A stretch of 64,000 bases of DNA from Variovorax sp. 770b2 (GTDB taxonomy: Bacteria; Pseudomonadota; Gammaproteobacteria; Burkholderiales; Burkholderiaceae_C): contig NZ_FOXJ01000007.1 of NCBI RefSeq assembly GCF_900115685.1, positions 186,001 to 250,000 on the forward strand. The letters run 5' to 3'. Positions 16,876 through 25,221 of the stretch are shown here, one piece after another (the stretch's first letter is position 1; each line of letters opens with the position of its first letter). The notes under the pieces are model-generated. The model was not told where the DNA came from, searched no databases, and saw only the letters and a list, made by a program, of their open reading frames with translations. The translations under genes were made by a program, and so were the position numbers.

Positions 16876-16964
16876 CCCCCAGGCGGCGCGCACTGCGTGC
16901 CGCTTGGCCAACTCCCTTGCAGGGGGCGATACCCGAGGCCCGGCAAAGCCGGTTCCCCGGTATC
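16876..16964 (+). repeat. Dispersed intergenic GC-rich repeat, copy B
   Basis: This is the plus-strand counterpart of copy A at 12511-12598. It starts CCCCCAGGCGG, has the shared core GGCCCGGCAAAGCCGGTTCC at 16938-16957, and ends near CGGTAT. It fills most of the 128-base gap between dctP and dctQ, genes that normally touch. The CCGGC-AAA-GCCGG hairpin may stabilise or attenuate the transcript so that the binding protein is made in excess. Confidence 0.75.
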
Positions 16965-16998
16965 CCCATGAAAGACCCATCGCACCATCTGGAGCCGT

Positions 16999-17556
16999 AT
17001 GACTGAGCAAAAGATCATCGACGACGAAGGCCACTTCCACGCGGAGGACGAGGCGGTCGACCTGTCGGACACCATCGCCGAGGGCTGGATCTCGCTGGCC
17101 ATCTTCTGGCTCCTAGGCCTCACGGTCTTCTACCAGTTCGTCACGCGCTACGTGATGAACGACTCGGCCGCCTGGACCGAGGAGGTGGCGCGCTACATGC
17201 TGATCGGCGTGGTCTTCATCGGCGCGGCGGTGGGGGTGGCGAAGAACAACCAGATCCAGGTCGACTTCTTCTACCGCCACATGCCGCGCGCCATGGGCCG
17301 CGTGCTCTCGATGGTGGTCGACGTGCTGCGCACGGCCTTCTTCGTGGCGGCCGTGGTGATGACCATCCAGATGATGATGAAGATCGGCAACCAGACGCGC
17401 ATGACCATCGTGGACCTGCCGATGAACGTGGTGTATGCGCTTTGCGTGTTCGGCTTCGCCGCCATGGCGTGGCGCTCGCTGCAGGTGCTGCGCCTCCACT
17501 GGAAGCGCGGCTACAGCGTGCTGGAGCGCCCCGAGTCGACGCTCTCCGACCGCTGA
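16999..17556 (+). CDS. dctQ: TRAP transporter small membrane subunit DctQ
   Basis: This encodes 185 residues with four hydrophobic helices. The family pattern is present: LAIFWLLGLTVFYQFVTRYV in helix 1, WTEEVARYMLIGVVFIGAA around helix 2 and VDFFYRHMPRAMGRV between helices 2 and 3. An unusual acidic N-terminal tail of about 30 residues (EDEAVDLSD) precedes helix 1. DctQ links the binding protein to the DctM channel. It is followed 30 bases later by dctM. Confidence 0.92.
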   Translation: MTEQKIIDDEGHFHAEDEAVDLSDTIAEGWISLAIFWLLGLTVFYQFVTRYVMNDSAAWTEEVARYMLIGVVFIGAAVGVAKNNQIQVDFFYRHMPRAMGRVLSMVVDVLRTAFFVAAVVMTIQMMMKIGNQTRMTIVDLPMNVVYALCVFGFAAMAWRSLQVLRLHWKRGYSVLERPESTLSDR

Positions 17557-17586
17557 CCGCGGACCGCAACGCCAAGAAAAAGACCC

Positions 17587-18984
17587 ATGCTGAAAATCAT
17601 CTTCCTGTTCTTCATGTCCGGCGGCATCCCCGTGGCCATCGCCATGGCCGGCGCCTCGCTGGTCTACATCCTGGTGAGCGACAGCACGCTGCCGCCCTTC
17701 GTGGTGATCCACCGGATGGTGAGCGGCATCGACAGCTTTCCGCTGCTCGCGGTGCCCTTCTTCATCCTGGCCGGCAACCTGATGAACAACGCCGGCATCA
17801 CCACCCGCATCTACAACTTCGCGCTCGCGCTGGTGGGCTGGCTCAAGGGTGGCCTCGGCCACGTGAACGTGCTGGGCTCGGTGATCTTCGCGGGCATGAG
17901 CGGCACCGCCATCGCGGACGCCGCGGGCCTGGGGACCATCGAGATCAAGGCGATGAAGGAGCACGGCTACTCGACCGAGTTCGCCGTGGGCGTGACGGCC
18001 GCATCGGCCACGCTGGGCCCGATCATTCCGCCGAGCCTGCCCTTCGTGATCTACGGGATGATGGCCAACGTGTCGGTCGGCGCGCTGTTCCTGGCGGGGA
18101 TCCTGCCCGGCGCGCTGATGGCCATCCTGATGATGCTCACGGTGGCCTACTACGCGCACAAGAACAAGTGGGGCGCGGACGTGAAGTTCTCGCGCACGCG
18201 TCTCTTCAAGGCGCTGATGGAGCTGGCCGTGGTGATCGGCTGGCCGATGCTGATGTGGCTGCTGGTGGTCAAGCTGGGCACGCCGCCGCAGCTCACGGCG
18301 TTCGCGGGGCTGGCCTCGCTCTTCGTGCTGGACAAGATCTTCAGCTTCGAGGCGCTGCTGCCCATCATGACGCCGGTGCTGCTGATCGGCGGCATGACGA
18401 CCGGGCTCTTCACGCCCACCGAGGGCGCCATCGCTGCCTGCGTGTGGGCCATGATCCTGGGCTTCGCGTGGTACCGCACGCTCTCGTGGAAGATGTTCAT
18501 CAAGGTCTGCCTGGACACCATCGAGACCACCAGCACGGTGCTCTTCATCGTGGCCGCCGCATCGATCTTCGGCTGGATGCTGACGGCCACGGGCGTGACC
18601 ACCGACATCGCCGCGTGGGTGCTGGGCTTCACCAAGGAAGCCTGGGTGTTCCTGCTGCTGGCCAACTTGCTGATGCTCTTCGTGGGTTGCTTCCTGGAGC
18701 CGACCGCGGCCATCACGATCCTCGTGCCGATCCTGCTGCCGATTGCCACGCAGCTGGGCGTGGACCCGATCCACTTCGGCCTGGTGATGGTGCTCAACCT
18801 CATGATCGGCCTCTTGCACCCGCCCATGGGCATGGTGCTGTTCGTGCTGGCGCGCGTGGCGGGCCTGAGCTTCGAGCGCACGACGATGGCAATTCTTCCG
18901 TGGCTCGTCCCGCTCTTGCTGAGCCTGGGCGTGATCACCTACATGCCCAAGCTCGTGCTGTGGGTGCCCAGGATGTTCTATTGA
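17587..18984 (+). CDS. dctM: TRAP transporter large membrane subunit DctM
   Basis: This encodes 465 residues with about twelve transmembrane segments. The family motifs are FFILAGNLMNNAGIT near residue 60, GMSGTAIADAAGLGTIEIKAM near residue 105, and ASATLGPIIPPSLPFVIYGMM near residue 140. The C-terminal half repeats the pattern with ITILVPILLPIA and LLHPPMGMVLFVLARVAG. It is the sodium-driven channel that imports the acid captured by DctP. It is somewhat longer than the usual 425-430 residues, with the extra length in the central cytoplasmic and helical region. The dehydratase gene begins two bases after its stop. Confidence 0.95.
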   Translation: MLKIIFLFFMSGGIPVAIAMAGASLVYILVSDSTLPPFVVIHRMVSGIDSFPLLAVPFFILAGNLMNNAGITTRIYNFALALVGWLKGGLGHVNVLGSVIFAGMSGTAIADAAGLGTIEIKAMKEHGYSTEFAVGVTAASATLGPIIPPSLPFVIYGMMANVSVGALFLAGILPGALMAILMMLTVAYYAHKNKWGADVKFSRTRLFKALMELAVVIGWPMLMWLLVVKLGTPPQLTAFAGLASLFVLDKIFSFEALLPIMTPVLLIGGMTTGLFTPTEGAIAACVWAMILGFAWYRTLSWKMFIKVCLDTIETTSTVLFIVAAASIFGWMLTATGVTTDIAAWVLGFTKEAWVFLLLANLLMLFVGCFLEPTAAITILVPILLPIATQLGVDPIHFGLVMVLNLMIGLLHPPMGMVLFVLARVAGLSFERTTMAILPWLVPLLLSLGVITYMPKLVLWVPRMFY

Positions 18985-18986
18985 CC

Positions 18987-20513
18987 ATGACCCCCTATAT
19001 CCGACTCCATCCCGCCGACGACGTCGTCATCGCGCGCGCGCAACTGCTGGGCGGCACGCTCGTCGAGAACGTGGCCGTGCGCGGCCTGATCCCGCCGGGG
19101 CACAAGGTCGCGATGCGCGCTATCGCGCAGGGCGAGCCGGTGCGGCGCTACAACCAGATCATCGGTTTCGCGAGCAAGCCCATCGCGCCCGGCGAGCATG
19201 TGCACACGCAGAACCTGGACATGGGCCCGGACAAGGGCGACTTCGCACGCGACTACGCCTTCGGCGCCGACGTGAAGCCCGCGCCCGCGAAACGCGAGGC
19301 CACGTTCATGGGCATCAAGCGCGCCGACGGCCGCGTGGCCACGCGCAACTACATCGGCGTGCTGACCAGCGTGAACTGTTCGGCCACGGCCGCGCGCGCC
19401 ATTGCCGATCATTTCTCGCGCCGGACCAACCCTTCCGCGCTCGCAGCATTCCCCAACGTGGACGGCATCGTCGCGCTGACGCATGGCACAGGCTGCGGCA
19501 TGGACACCGAGGGCATGGGCATGCAAGTGCTGTCGCGCACGCTCACGGGCTACGCCACGCACCCCAACTTCGCGGGCGTGCTGGTCGTCGGGCTGGGCTG
19601 CGAGGCCAACCAGATCAACGCCTGGCTCGCGACCGGCCACCTGGCCGAAGGCGAGAACTTCCGCACCTTCAACATCCAGGACACGGGCGGCACGCGCAAG
19701 ACGGTCGAGAAAGGCCTGGCGCTCATCAACGAGATGCTGCCGCGCGCCAACGCGGTGAAGCGAGAGCCGTGCAGCGCGGCGCACATCACCATCGGGCTGC
19801 AGTGCGGCGGCTCGGACGGCTACTCGGGCATCAGCGCCAACCCGGCGCTCGGCGCGGCGGTGGATCTGCTGGTGGCGCACGGCGGCACGGCCATCCTCAG
19901 CGAAACGCCAGAGGTCTACGGTGCCGAACACCTGCTCACGCGCCGCGCGGTGAAGCGCGAGGTGGGCCAGAAGCTGGTGGACCGCATCAAGTGGTGGGAG
20001 CACTACACCGAGATCAACGAGGGCGAGATGAACAACAACCCGTCGCCCGGCAACAAGGCGGGCGGGCTCACCACCATCCTGGAGAAATCGCTGGGCGCGG
20101 TCGCCAAGGGCGGCACCAGCAACCTGGAGGCGGTGTACGAATACGCGGAACCGGTGTCGGCGCACGGCTTCGTCTACATGGACACGCCCGGCTACGACCC
20201 GGTGAGCGCCACGGGCCAGGTGGCCGGCGGCGCGAACCTGATCTGCTTCACCACCGGGCGCGGCTCGGCGTATGGCTGCGCGCCCTCCCCTTCGCTCAAG
20301 CTCGCGACCAACTCGGCGCTGTGGCAGCGGCAGGAAGAAGACATGGACATCAACTGCGGCGAGATCGTCGACGGCACGGCCTCGATCCAGGAGATGGGGC
20401 AGCGCATCTTCGAGCTGGTGCTGGCCACAGCGTCCGGCGCGCAGTCCAAGAGCGAGCAGCACGGCTATGGGCAGAACGAATTCGTGCCCTGGCAGGTCGG
20501 CGCCGTGATGTAA
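18987..20513 (+). CDS. Full-length UxaA-family sugar-acid dehydratase
   Basis: This encodes 508 residues starting MTPYIRLHPADDVVIARAQL. The N-terminal SAF-type lid domain (about residues 1-100) is fused to the large catalytic domain, as in altronate/galactarate dehydratases. Conserved features include RVATRNYIGVLTSVNCSA, HGTGCGMDTEG, GLGCEANQI, GLQCGGSDGYSG with the substrate-binding glycine-rich loop, and DINCGEIVDG. The enzyme removes water from an aldonate to give a 2-keto-3-deoxy acid. Because it is flanked by SDR/FAH genes and a lactonase rather than by uxaB/uxaC or kdgA genes, the substrate is probably an aldonate such as L-fuconate or a pentonate rather than altronate. The ATG at 18987 is directly after dctM. 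Confidence 0.9.
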   Translation: MTPYIRLHPADDVVIARAQLLGGTLVENVAVRGLIPPGHKVAMRAIAQGEPVRRYNQIIGFASKPIAPGEHVHTQNLDMGPDKGDFARDYAFGADVKPAPAKREATFMGIKRADGRVATRNYIGVLTSVNCSATAARAIADHFSRRTNPSALAAFPNVDGIVALTHGTGCGMDTEGMGMQVLSRTLTGYATHPNFAGVLVVGLGCEANQINAWLATGHLAEGENFRTFNIQDTGGTRKTVEKGLALINEMLPRANAVKREPCSAAHITIGLQCGGSDGYSGISANPALGAAVDLLVAHGGTAILSETPEVYGAEHLLTRRAVKREVGQKLVDRIKWWEHYTEINEGEMNNNPSPGNKAGGLTTILEKSLGAVAKGGTSNLEAVYEYAEPVSAHGFVYMDTPGYDPVSATGQVAGGANLICFTTGRGSAYGCAPSPSLKLATNSALWQRQEEDMDINCGEIVDGTASIQEMGQRIFELVLATASGAQSKSEQHGYGQNEFVPWQVGAVM

Positions 20514-20529
20514 CCCGACACCGCCCCGA

Positions 20530-20553
20530 TGCCGCGCGCTGGCCAGCGCGGCA
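20530..20553 (+). other. Hairpin between the dehydratase and sugar ABC transporter genes
   Basis: A strong inverted repeat (TGCCGCG..CTGG / CCAGCGCGGCA with a two-base bulge) sits 17 bases after the dehydratase stop. There is no T-tract, so it is a poor intrinsic terminator. It may protect the 3' end or partly separate the TRAP/dehydratase message from the ABC transporter message. Confidence 0.4.
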
Positions 20554-20622
20554 CGCATCACGGGCATCCGCAGGAGACAACTGGATCCGGGACAGCGGCT
20601 TCAGGCATCAAGGACATCCGAC

Positions 20623-21651
20623 ATGAAGAAGATCCGACTCTCGTCCACCGCATTGGCCGCCGCGCTCGTCCTGGGCGCCGGCGCACTGCACCTTCCCGCG
20701 AGCGCGGCCGACACCAAGGCCAAGAAGATCGCGCTGTCGAACAACTTCGCGGGCAACTCGTGGCGACAGGCCATGCTCAAGAGCTGGGACAAGGTCACCA
20801 AGGACGCGGTCGCCAAGGGCGTGGTGGCGCAGGCGCCCAGCTTCACCACCTCGGAGAACCAGGCCACCGAGCAGGCCGCGCAGATCCAGAACATGATCCT
20901 GCAGGGCTTCGATGCCATCGTGATCAACGCGGCCTCGCCCACGGCGCTCAACGGCGCGGTGAAGCAGGCCTGCGATGCGGGCATCGTGGTGGTGTCGTTC
21001 GACGGCATCGTGAACGAGCCCTGTGCATACCGCATCGCGGTGGACTTCAAGCAGTTGGGCGCGATGCAGATCGACTACTTCGCCAGCCGCGGCATCAAGG
21101 GCAACCTGCTCGAAGTGCGCGGCATCGCGGGCGTGTTCGTCGACGACGAGATCCACCAGGGCATCACCGCGGCGGTGGCCAAGCGGCCCGAATACAAGAT
21201 CGTCGGTTCGGTGCACGGCAACTGGACGCAGACCGTGGCGCAAAAGGAAGTGTCGGCCATCCTCTCGACGCTGCCGCAGGTGACGGCCGTCGCCACGCAA
21301 GGCGGCGACGGCTACGGCGTGGCGCAGGCCTTCAAGGCGGCGGGCCGTCCGACGCCCGTGATCTTCATGGGCAACCGGCAGGACGAGCTCGCGTGGTGGA
21401 AGGAACAGCGCGACGCCAACAAATACCAGACCATGTCGGCCAGCATCGCGCCGGGCGCCTCGACCTTCGCGTTCTGGGTGGCGCAGCAGATCCTCTCGGG
21501 CGCCAAGGTGCCCAAGGAGATGAAGCTGCCGATCAGCGTGGTGACGCAGGAGACGCTGGACGACGCGGTGAAGAAGACCGAGGTCGGCAGCGTGGTGAAC
21601 GTGGAGTATTCGCAGAAAGAAGTGATCGACTTCCTCGCCAAGGCCAAGTAA
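20623..21651 (+). CDS. Sugar ABC transporter periplasmic binding protein
   Basis: This encodes 342 residues. A lysine-led signal peptide ends at ASAA near residue 29. The mature part, KKIALSNNFAGNSWRQAMLKSW, is the classic start of a Peripla_BP_4 ribose/xylose-type binder. AAQIQNMILQGFDAIVINAASPTALN and DGIVNEPCAYRIAVDFKQLG follow the family order of hinge and ligand segments. It is the first gene of an ABC sugar importer (ATPase and two permeases follow). The specificity is likely the free sugar whose acid is handled by the adjacent dehydratase pathway. The stop is six bases before the ATPase start. Confidence 0.92.
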   Translation: MKKIRLSSTALAAALVLGAGALHLPASAADTKAKKIALSNNFAGNSWRQAMLKSWDKVTKDAVAKGVVAQAPSFTTSENQATEQAAQIQNMILQGFDAIVINAASPTALNGAVKQACDAGIVVVSFDGIVNEPCAYRIAVDFKQLGAMQIDYFASRGIKGNLLEVRGIAGVFVDDEIHQGITAAVAKRPEYKIVGSVHGNWTQTVAQKEVSAILSTLPQVTAVATQGGDGYGVAQAFKAAGRPTPVIFMGNRQDELAWWKEQRDANKYQTMSASIAPGASTFAFWVAQQILSGAKVPKEMKLPISVVTQETLDDAVKKTEVGSVVNVEYSQKEVIDFLAKAK

Positions 21652-21657
21652 GCGGCG

Positions 21658-23166
21658 ATGCAAGTCTCATCGCAAGCTCTGGCGGGCGAAGTGCTGGTCG
21701 AGGCCCGCGGCGCGGCGCGCGCCTTCGGGGCCGTGAAGGCGCTGCGCGGCGTCGACCTGCAACTGCGCCGCGGCGAATGCGTGGGCCTGGTCGGGCACAA
21801 CGGCGCGGGCAAGTCGACGCTGGTCAACGTGCTGTGCGGCGCGCTCGCGCCCGACAGCGGCGAGCTGCGCTTTGCCGGCCGGCCTGCGGACGCATCTGCG
21901 TGGAGCCTGCGCGAGGCGCGGCGCTGGGGGCTGCGCTGCGTGTTCCAGGAGCTGTCGTTGTGCGACAACCTCACGCTCGCGGAGAACATGCGCATCGCGC
22001 AGCCGCAGTCGGCCGAGTGGGCATGGCGCAAGCGCGCGGGCGCGCAGTTGATGGCCACGCTGGACCGCATCTTTCCGGGCCACGGCCTGCGAGCGGACGA
22101 CGTGGTGGGCGAGCTGCCGATCGGCAAGCGCCAGATCGTCGAGGTGGCGCGCGCGTTCACACCGGGCGCGCAGCCGCTGGAACTGATGATCCTCGACGAG
22201 CCGACCTCCTCGCTCGACGGGCAGGCCGCCGCGCAACTGCTGGCCTACATCCGCAGCTTCGTGGCCGAGGGCAAGACCTGCGTGCTGATCACGCACAAGC
22301 TGCGCGAAATTTTCGCGGTGACCGACCGGCTGGTCGTGATGCGCGACGGGCAGGTGGTGCAGGCCACGCCGACCGCGGAGACCGATCGCGAACGGCTGGT
22401 CATGGCGATGGGGCAGGCGATCGTCAACGACGCGCCGAAGGCCGACGCCGCAGCGGCCCGCCCGCGCGGGACCGAGGGCGGCGCGCAGGCTGTCGTGCAG
22501 GTACAGGCCTCCACGCAACGCGGCATCGCCATGCAAGCCAAGCGCGGCGAAGTGATCGGCCTAGCGGGCCTGGCCGGGCACGGGCAGACCGCGATGCTGC
22601 TCGCGCTGCAGGAAGCCTCGCAGCACAAGGGAACGGATGCGATGCGGGTCGATGGCGGCACCGCCTTCGTGGCCGGCGACCGGCAGACCGACGGCGTGTT
22701 CGCCCTCTGGTCCATCGCGCGCAACATGACGGTGGGCTGGCTCGCGCAACTGCGCGCGCGCAGCCCGCTGATCGATTTGAAGCGGGAACGACAACAGGCC
22801 CAGCAATGGCGCGAGCGCCTGGGCCTGGTCACGCCCGACATGGACCTGCCCATCGGCTCGCTCTCGGGCGGCAACCAGCAGAAGGTGCTGTTCGCGCGGG
22901 CGCTGGGCTCGACGGCGCCGGTGATCCTCATGGACGACCCGATGCGCGGCGTCGATGTCGGCACCAAGCGCGACGTGTACGCGCTCATCCGCGAAGAGGC
23001 GCGCGGCGGCCGCACCTTCGTCTGGTACACGACCGAGTTCGACGAGTTGCACCACTGCGACCGCGTCTATGTGTTCAGCAACGGGCGCGTGGTCGGCGAA
23101 CTGGCCGGCGACGACATCAGCGAGGAGCGCGTGGTGGCACTTTCATTCGAGGAGGCCGTGGCATGA
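21658..23166 (+). CDS. Sugar ABC transporter ATP-binding protein (RbsA-type, two ATPase domains)
   Basis: This encodes 502 residues in two ABC modules. The first has Walker A GHNGAGKST near residue 48, signature region VGELPIGKRQIVEVARAF and Walker B LMILDEPTSSLD. The second begins near residue 270, has the degenerate Walker A usual for this family (GLAGHGQ), and signature LSGGNQQKVLFARAL with ILMDDPMRGVD. Sugar importers of this type use one such double protein with two permeases. Its stop overlaps a stranded ATG (23163) followed by a repeat-like insert before the first permease. Confidence 0.94.
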   Translation: MQVSSQALAGEVLVEARGAARAFGAVKALRGVDLQLRRGECVGLVGHNGAGKSTLVNVLCGALAPDSGELRFAGRPADASAWSLREARRWGLRCVFQELSLCDNLTLAENMRIAQPQSAEWAWRKRAGAQLMATLDRIFPGHGLRADDVVGELPIGKRQIVEVARAFTPGAQPLELMILDEPTSSLDGQAAAQLLAYIRSFVAEGKTCVLITHKLREIFAVTDRLVVMRDGQVVQATPTAETDRERLVMAMGQAIVNDAPKADAAAARPRGTEGGAQAVVQVQASTQRGIAMQAKRGEVIGLAGLAGHGQTAMLLALQEASQHKGTDAMRVDGGTAFVAGDRQTDGVFALWSIARNMTVGWLAQLRARSPLIDLKRERQQAQQWRERLGLVTPDMDLPIGSLSGGNQQKVLFARALGSTAPVILMDDPMRGVDVGTKRDVYALIREEARGGRTFVWYTTEFDELHHCDRVYVFSNGRVVGELAGDDISEERVVALSFEEAVA

Positions 23167-23243
23167 GCGCCGCGCCGGGCCGTCCCAAGCAAGCTCGCTC
23201 CCGCTTGGCGGGAAGGCACGCAGCGCCAAGGGTGCACCAGTGA
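23163..23243 (+). repeat. Repeat-like insert between ATPase and permease genes, with a remnant 26-codon frame
   Basis: An ATG overlapping the ATPase stop (ATGA, 23163-23166) opens a 26-codon frame, MSAAPGRPKQARSRLAGRH onward, that ends at TGA 23241-23243. The DNA inside, with CCAAGCAAGCTCGCTCCCGC and CGCCAAGGGTG, looks like a GC-rich intergenic repeat rather than protein-coding sequence. The permease frame starts with the overlapping GTG at 23240. The simplest reading is that a repeat entered between an original coupled ATG and the permease body. Only one copy is present in the window, so its repeat nature is inferred from style. Confidence 0.45.
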
Positions 23244-24205
23244 CCGGCGCCGTTCTGTCGAACAACCGCAGTCCCGCGCGCCGCGTGGCGATGCTGCATG
23301 CGCTGCTGCCGGCCGTGGCGCTCGCGCTGCTGCTCGCGGCGGTGTTCCTGAAGCAGCCGCGCGCGATGTCCTACTTCGGCATCAACCTGCTGCTGAACCT
23401 GGCGATTCCGGTGATGTTCGCGACGCTCGCGCAGATGATGATCCTGGCGGTGAGCGACCTGGACCTGTCCATCGGCCCCTTCGTGTCGCTGGTCGCGTGC
23501 ATCGGCGCCACGCTGATGCCGGAGCAGCCCGCGCTGGCAGTGCTGGCGCTGGTCGCGGCGGTGGGCGTCTACGCGCTCGCGGGCGCGGTGATCCAGGCGC
23601 GGCAACTGCCGTCCATCGTGGTCACGCTCGGGCTCTCGTTCGTGTGGCTGGGCTGCGCGGTGCTGTTGCTGCCCACGCCGGGCGGCACCGCGCCCGAGTG
23701 GCTGCGCGCCGCGATGAGCTGGCGCACGCCGCTCCTGCCGATGCCGATCTGGATGGCCATCGCCACGGCCATCGTGGGCCACCTGCTGATCACGCGCAGC
23801 GCCTTCGGCACGCTGGTGCGCGGGCTGGGCGGCAACCCCGGCGCCATTGCGCGCGCGGGCTGGAACATGGTGCGCGTGCGCGCCGGCGTGTATGCGATTG
23901 CCGGCGTGTTCGGCGTCTGCTCGGGGCTGATGCTGGTGGGCCAGGCCACCTCGGCCGACGCCAACATCGCCTCGCGCTACACGCTGGTGGCCATTGCGGC
24001 GGCGATCCTCGGCGGCGCGGAGTTCGCGGGCGGCAAGGTGGCGCCGGTGGGCGCGGTCATCGGCGCGCTCACGGTGACGCTGGCGGCCTCGTTCCTCACC
24101 TTCCTCAACATCGCGCCGGACTGGCAGGTGGGCATGCAGGGGCTGATCCTGGTGGCCGTGCTCGGCCTGCGCGCGGCCATCGACCTGCTGGGAGGCAAGC
24201 GATGA
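23240..24205 (+). CDS. Sugar ABC transporter permease (RbsC/XylH type), first subunit
   Basis: This encodes 321 residues from GTG: VTGAVLSNNRSPARRVAML. It has eight or more hydrophobic segments. The binding-protein-dependent sugar permease features are AVSDLDLSIGPFVSLVACIGA near residue 75, GGNPGAIARAGWNMVRVRAGVYA (cytoplasmic coupling loop near residue 200) and ILGGAEFAGGKVAPVGAV near the C-terminus. The frame stays open upstream through the ATPase gene, but that part is shadow sequence. The GTG overlaps the stop of the 26-codon remnant frame (GTGA), so it could be translated by re-initiation. Its end overlaps the second permease by four bases. Confidence 0.9.
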   Translation: MTGAVLSNNRSPARRVAMLHALLPAVALALLLAAVFLKQPRAMSYFGINLLLNLAIPVMFATLAQMMILAVSDLDLSIGPFVSLVACIGATLMPEQPALAVLALVAAVGVYALAGAVIQARQLPSIVVTLGLSFVWLGCAVLLLPTPGGTAPEWLRAAMSWRTPLLPMPIWMAIATAIVGHLLITRSAFGTLVRGLGGNPGAIARAGWNMVRVRAGVYAIAGVFGVCSGLMLVGQATSADANIASRYTLVAIAAAILGGAEFAGGKVAPVGAVIGALTVTLAASFLTFLNIAPDWQVGMQGLILVAVLGLRAAIDLLGGKR

Positions 24206-25188
24206 GCGCGGCGAACGAAGGCATCGCGCCACCGGTTGCGGCGCCGCGATGGAAGCGCCTGACCGGCAACCGCCCGTGGCTGGGCTCGTGCGTGGCCGCG
24301 GTGCTGGCCTGGGCCGCCACGGTGTGGAGCGGGCACGGGCAGGGCTCGGGCGACCTGCTGACCGCGGCACTTGCGTTCTCGGCCTTCACGGTGCTGGTGT
24401 CGCTCGGGCAGATGCTGGTGATCAGCGTCGGGCCGGGCAATGCAGACCTCTCGATTCCATCGACGATCGCGCTCTCGGGCGCGGCCGCGATGATCGTGAT
24501 GGACGGCAGCAACGCGATGCTGGTGCCCGGCCTGCTGGCGGCAACCGCGGTGGGCGTCGGCGTGGGCCTGTTCAACTTCGGGCTGATCCGGCTGCTGCGC
24601 ATTCCGCCGATCATCGCCACGCTGGCGGCCTCGCTGATCGTGATGTCGGTGGCCATCAACGTGGGGCGCGGGCTCAAGGTCAAGCCTCCTGCGCTGTTCT
24701 CGGACCTGATGGCACAGCGCCTGCTCGGCGTTCCGCTGGTGGCGATCGTGGCGCTGGTGGTCACGGTGGCGATCGCCGTGATGCTGGAGCGCACGGTGCT
24801 CGGGCGCTCGATTGCAGCGGTGGGCCAGAACCGCCGCGCCGCGCAGCTTGCGGGCCTCAGGGTGGAGCGCACGCGGCTCCTGGCCTACGTGATCTGCGCC
24901 GGGCTCGCAGGCCTCACGGGCGCGCTGATCGCCGGCTTCTCGGGCGGCAATTCGCTGGACCAGGGGCAGGAATATTTGCTCATGACCATCGCCGTCGTCG
25001 TGATCGGCGGCACGGCCGTGGCAGGCGGGCGGCCCAGCGTGCCCGGCATCTGGGGCGCGGCCATGTTCATGTTCCTGCTGGTGGCGCTGCTCAACGCCGT
25101 CGGCGCCGGGCCGGGGCTGCGCATGCTGCTGACCGGCGTCATCATCATCGCGGTCATCGTGCTGGCGAGCGCTCGCCCCGCGCGCTGA
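24202..25188 (+). CDS. Sugar ABC transporter permease (RbsC/XylH type), second subunit
   Basis: This encodes 328 residues starting MSAANEGIAPPVAAPRWKR. Permease hallmarks are ISVGPGNADLSIPSTIALSGA near residue 75, AVGQNRRAAQLAGLRVERTR (coupling loop near residue 210) and VVVIGGTAVAGGRPSVPG. It is homologous to the preceding permease and would form a heterodimeric channel with it. The ATG overlaps the upstream stop by four bases. The first residues, MSAA, match the stranded start before the first permease, which is consistent with a shared style of coupled starts here. Confidence 0.93.
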   Translation: MSAANEGIAPPVAAPRWKRLTGNRPWLGSCVAAVLAWAATVWSGHGQGSGDLLTAALAFSAFTVLVSLGQMLVISVGPGNADLSIPSTIALSGAAAMIVMDGSNAMLVPGLLAATAVGVGVGLFNFGLIRLLRIPPIIATLAASLIVMSVAINVGRGLKVKPPALFSDLMAQRLLGVPLVAIVALVVTVAIAVMLERTVLGRSIAAVGQNRRAAQLAGLRVERTRLLAYVICAGLAGLTGALIAGFSGGNSLDQGQEYLLMTIAVVVIGGTAVAGGRPSVPGIWGAAMFMFLLVALLNAVGAGPGLRMLLTGVIIIAVIVLASARPAR

Positions 25189-25221
25189 AGCAACCCTCAC
25201 GCAAGGAAAGACACGACACCC

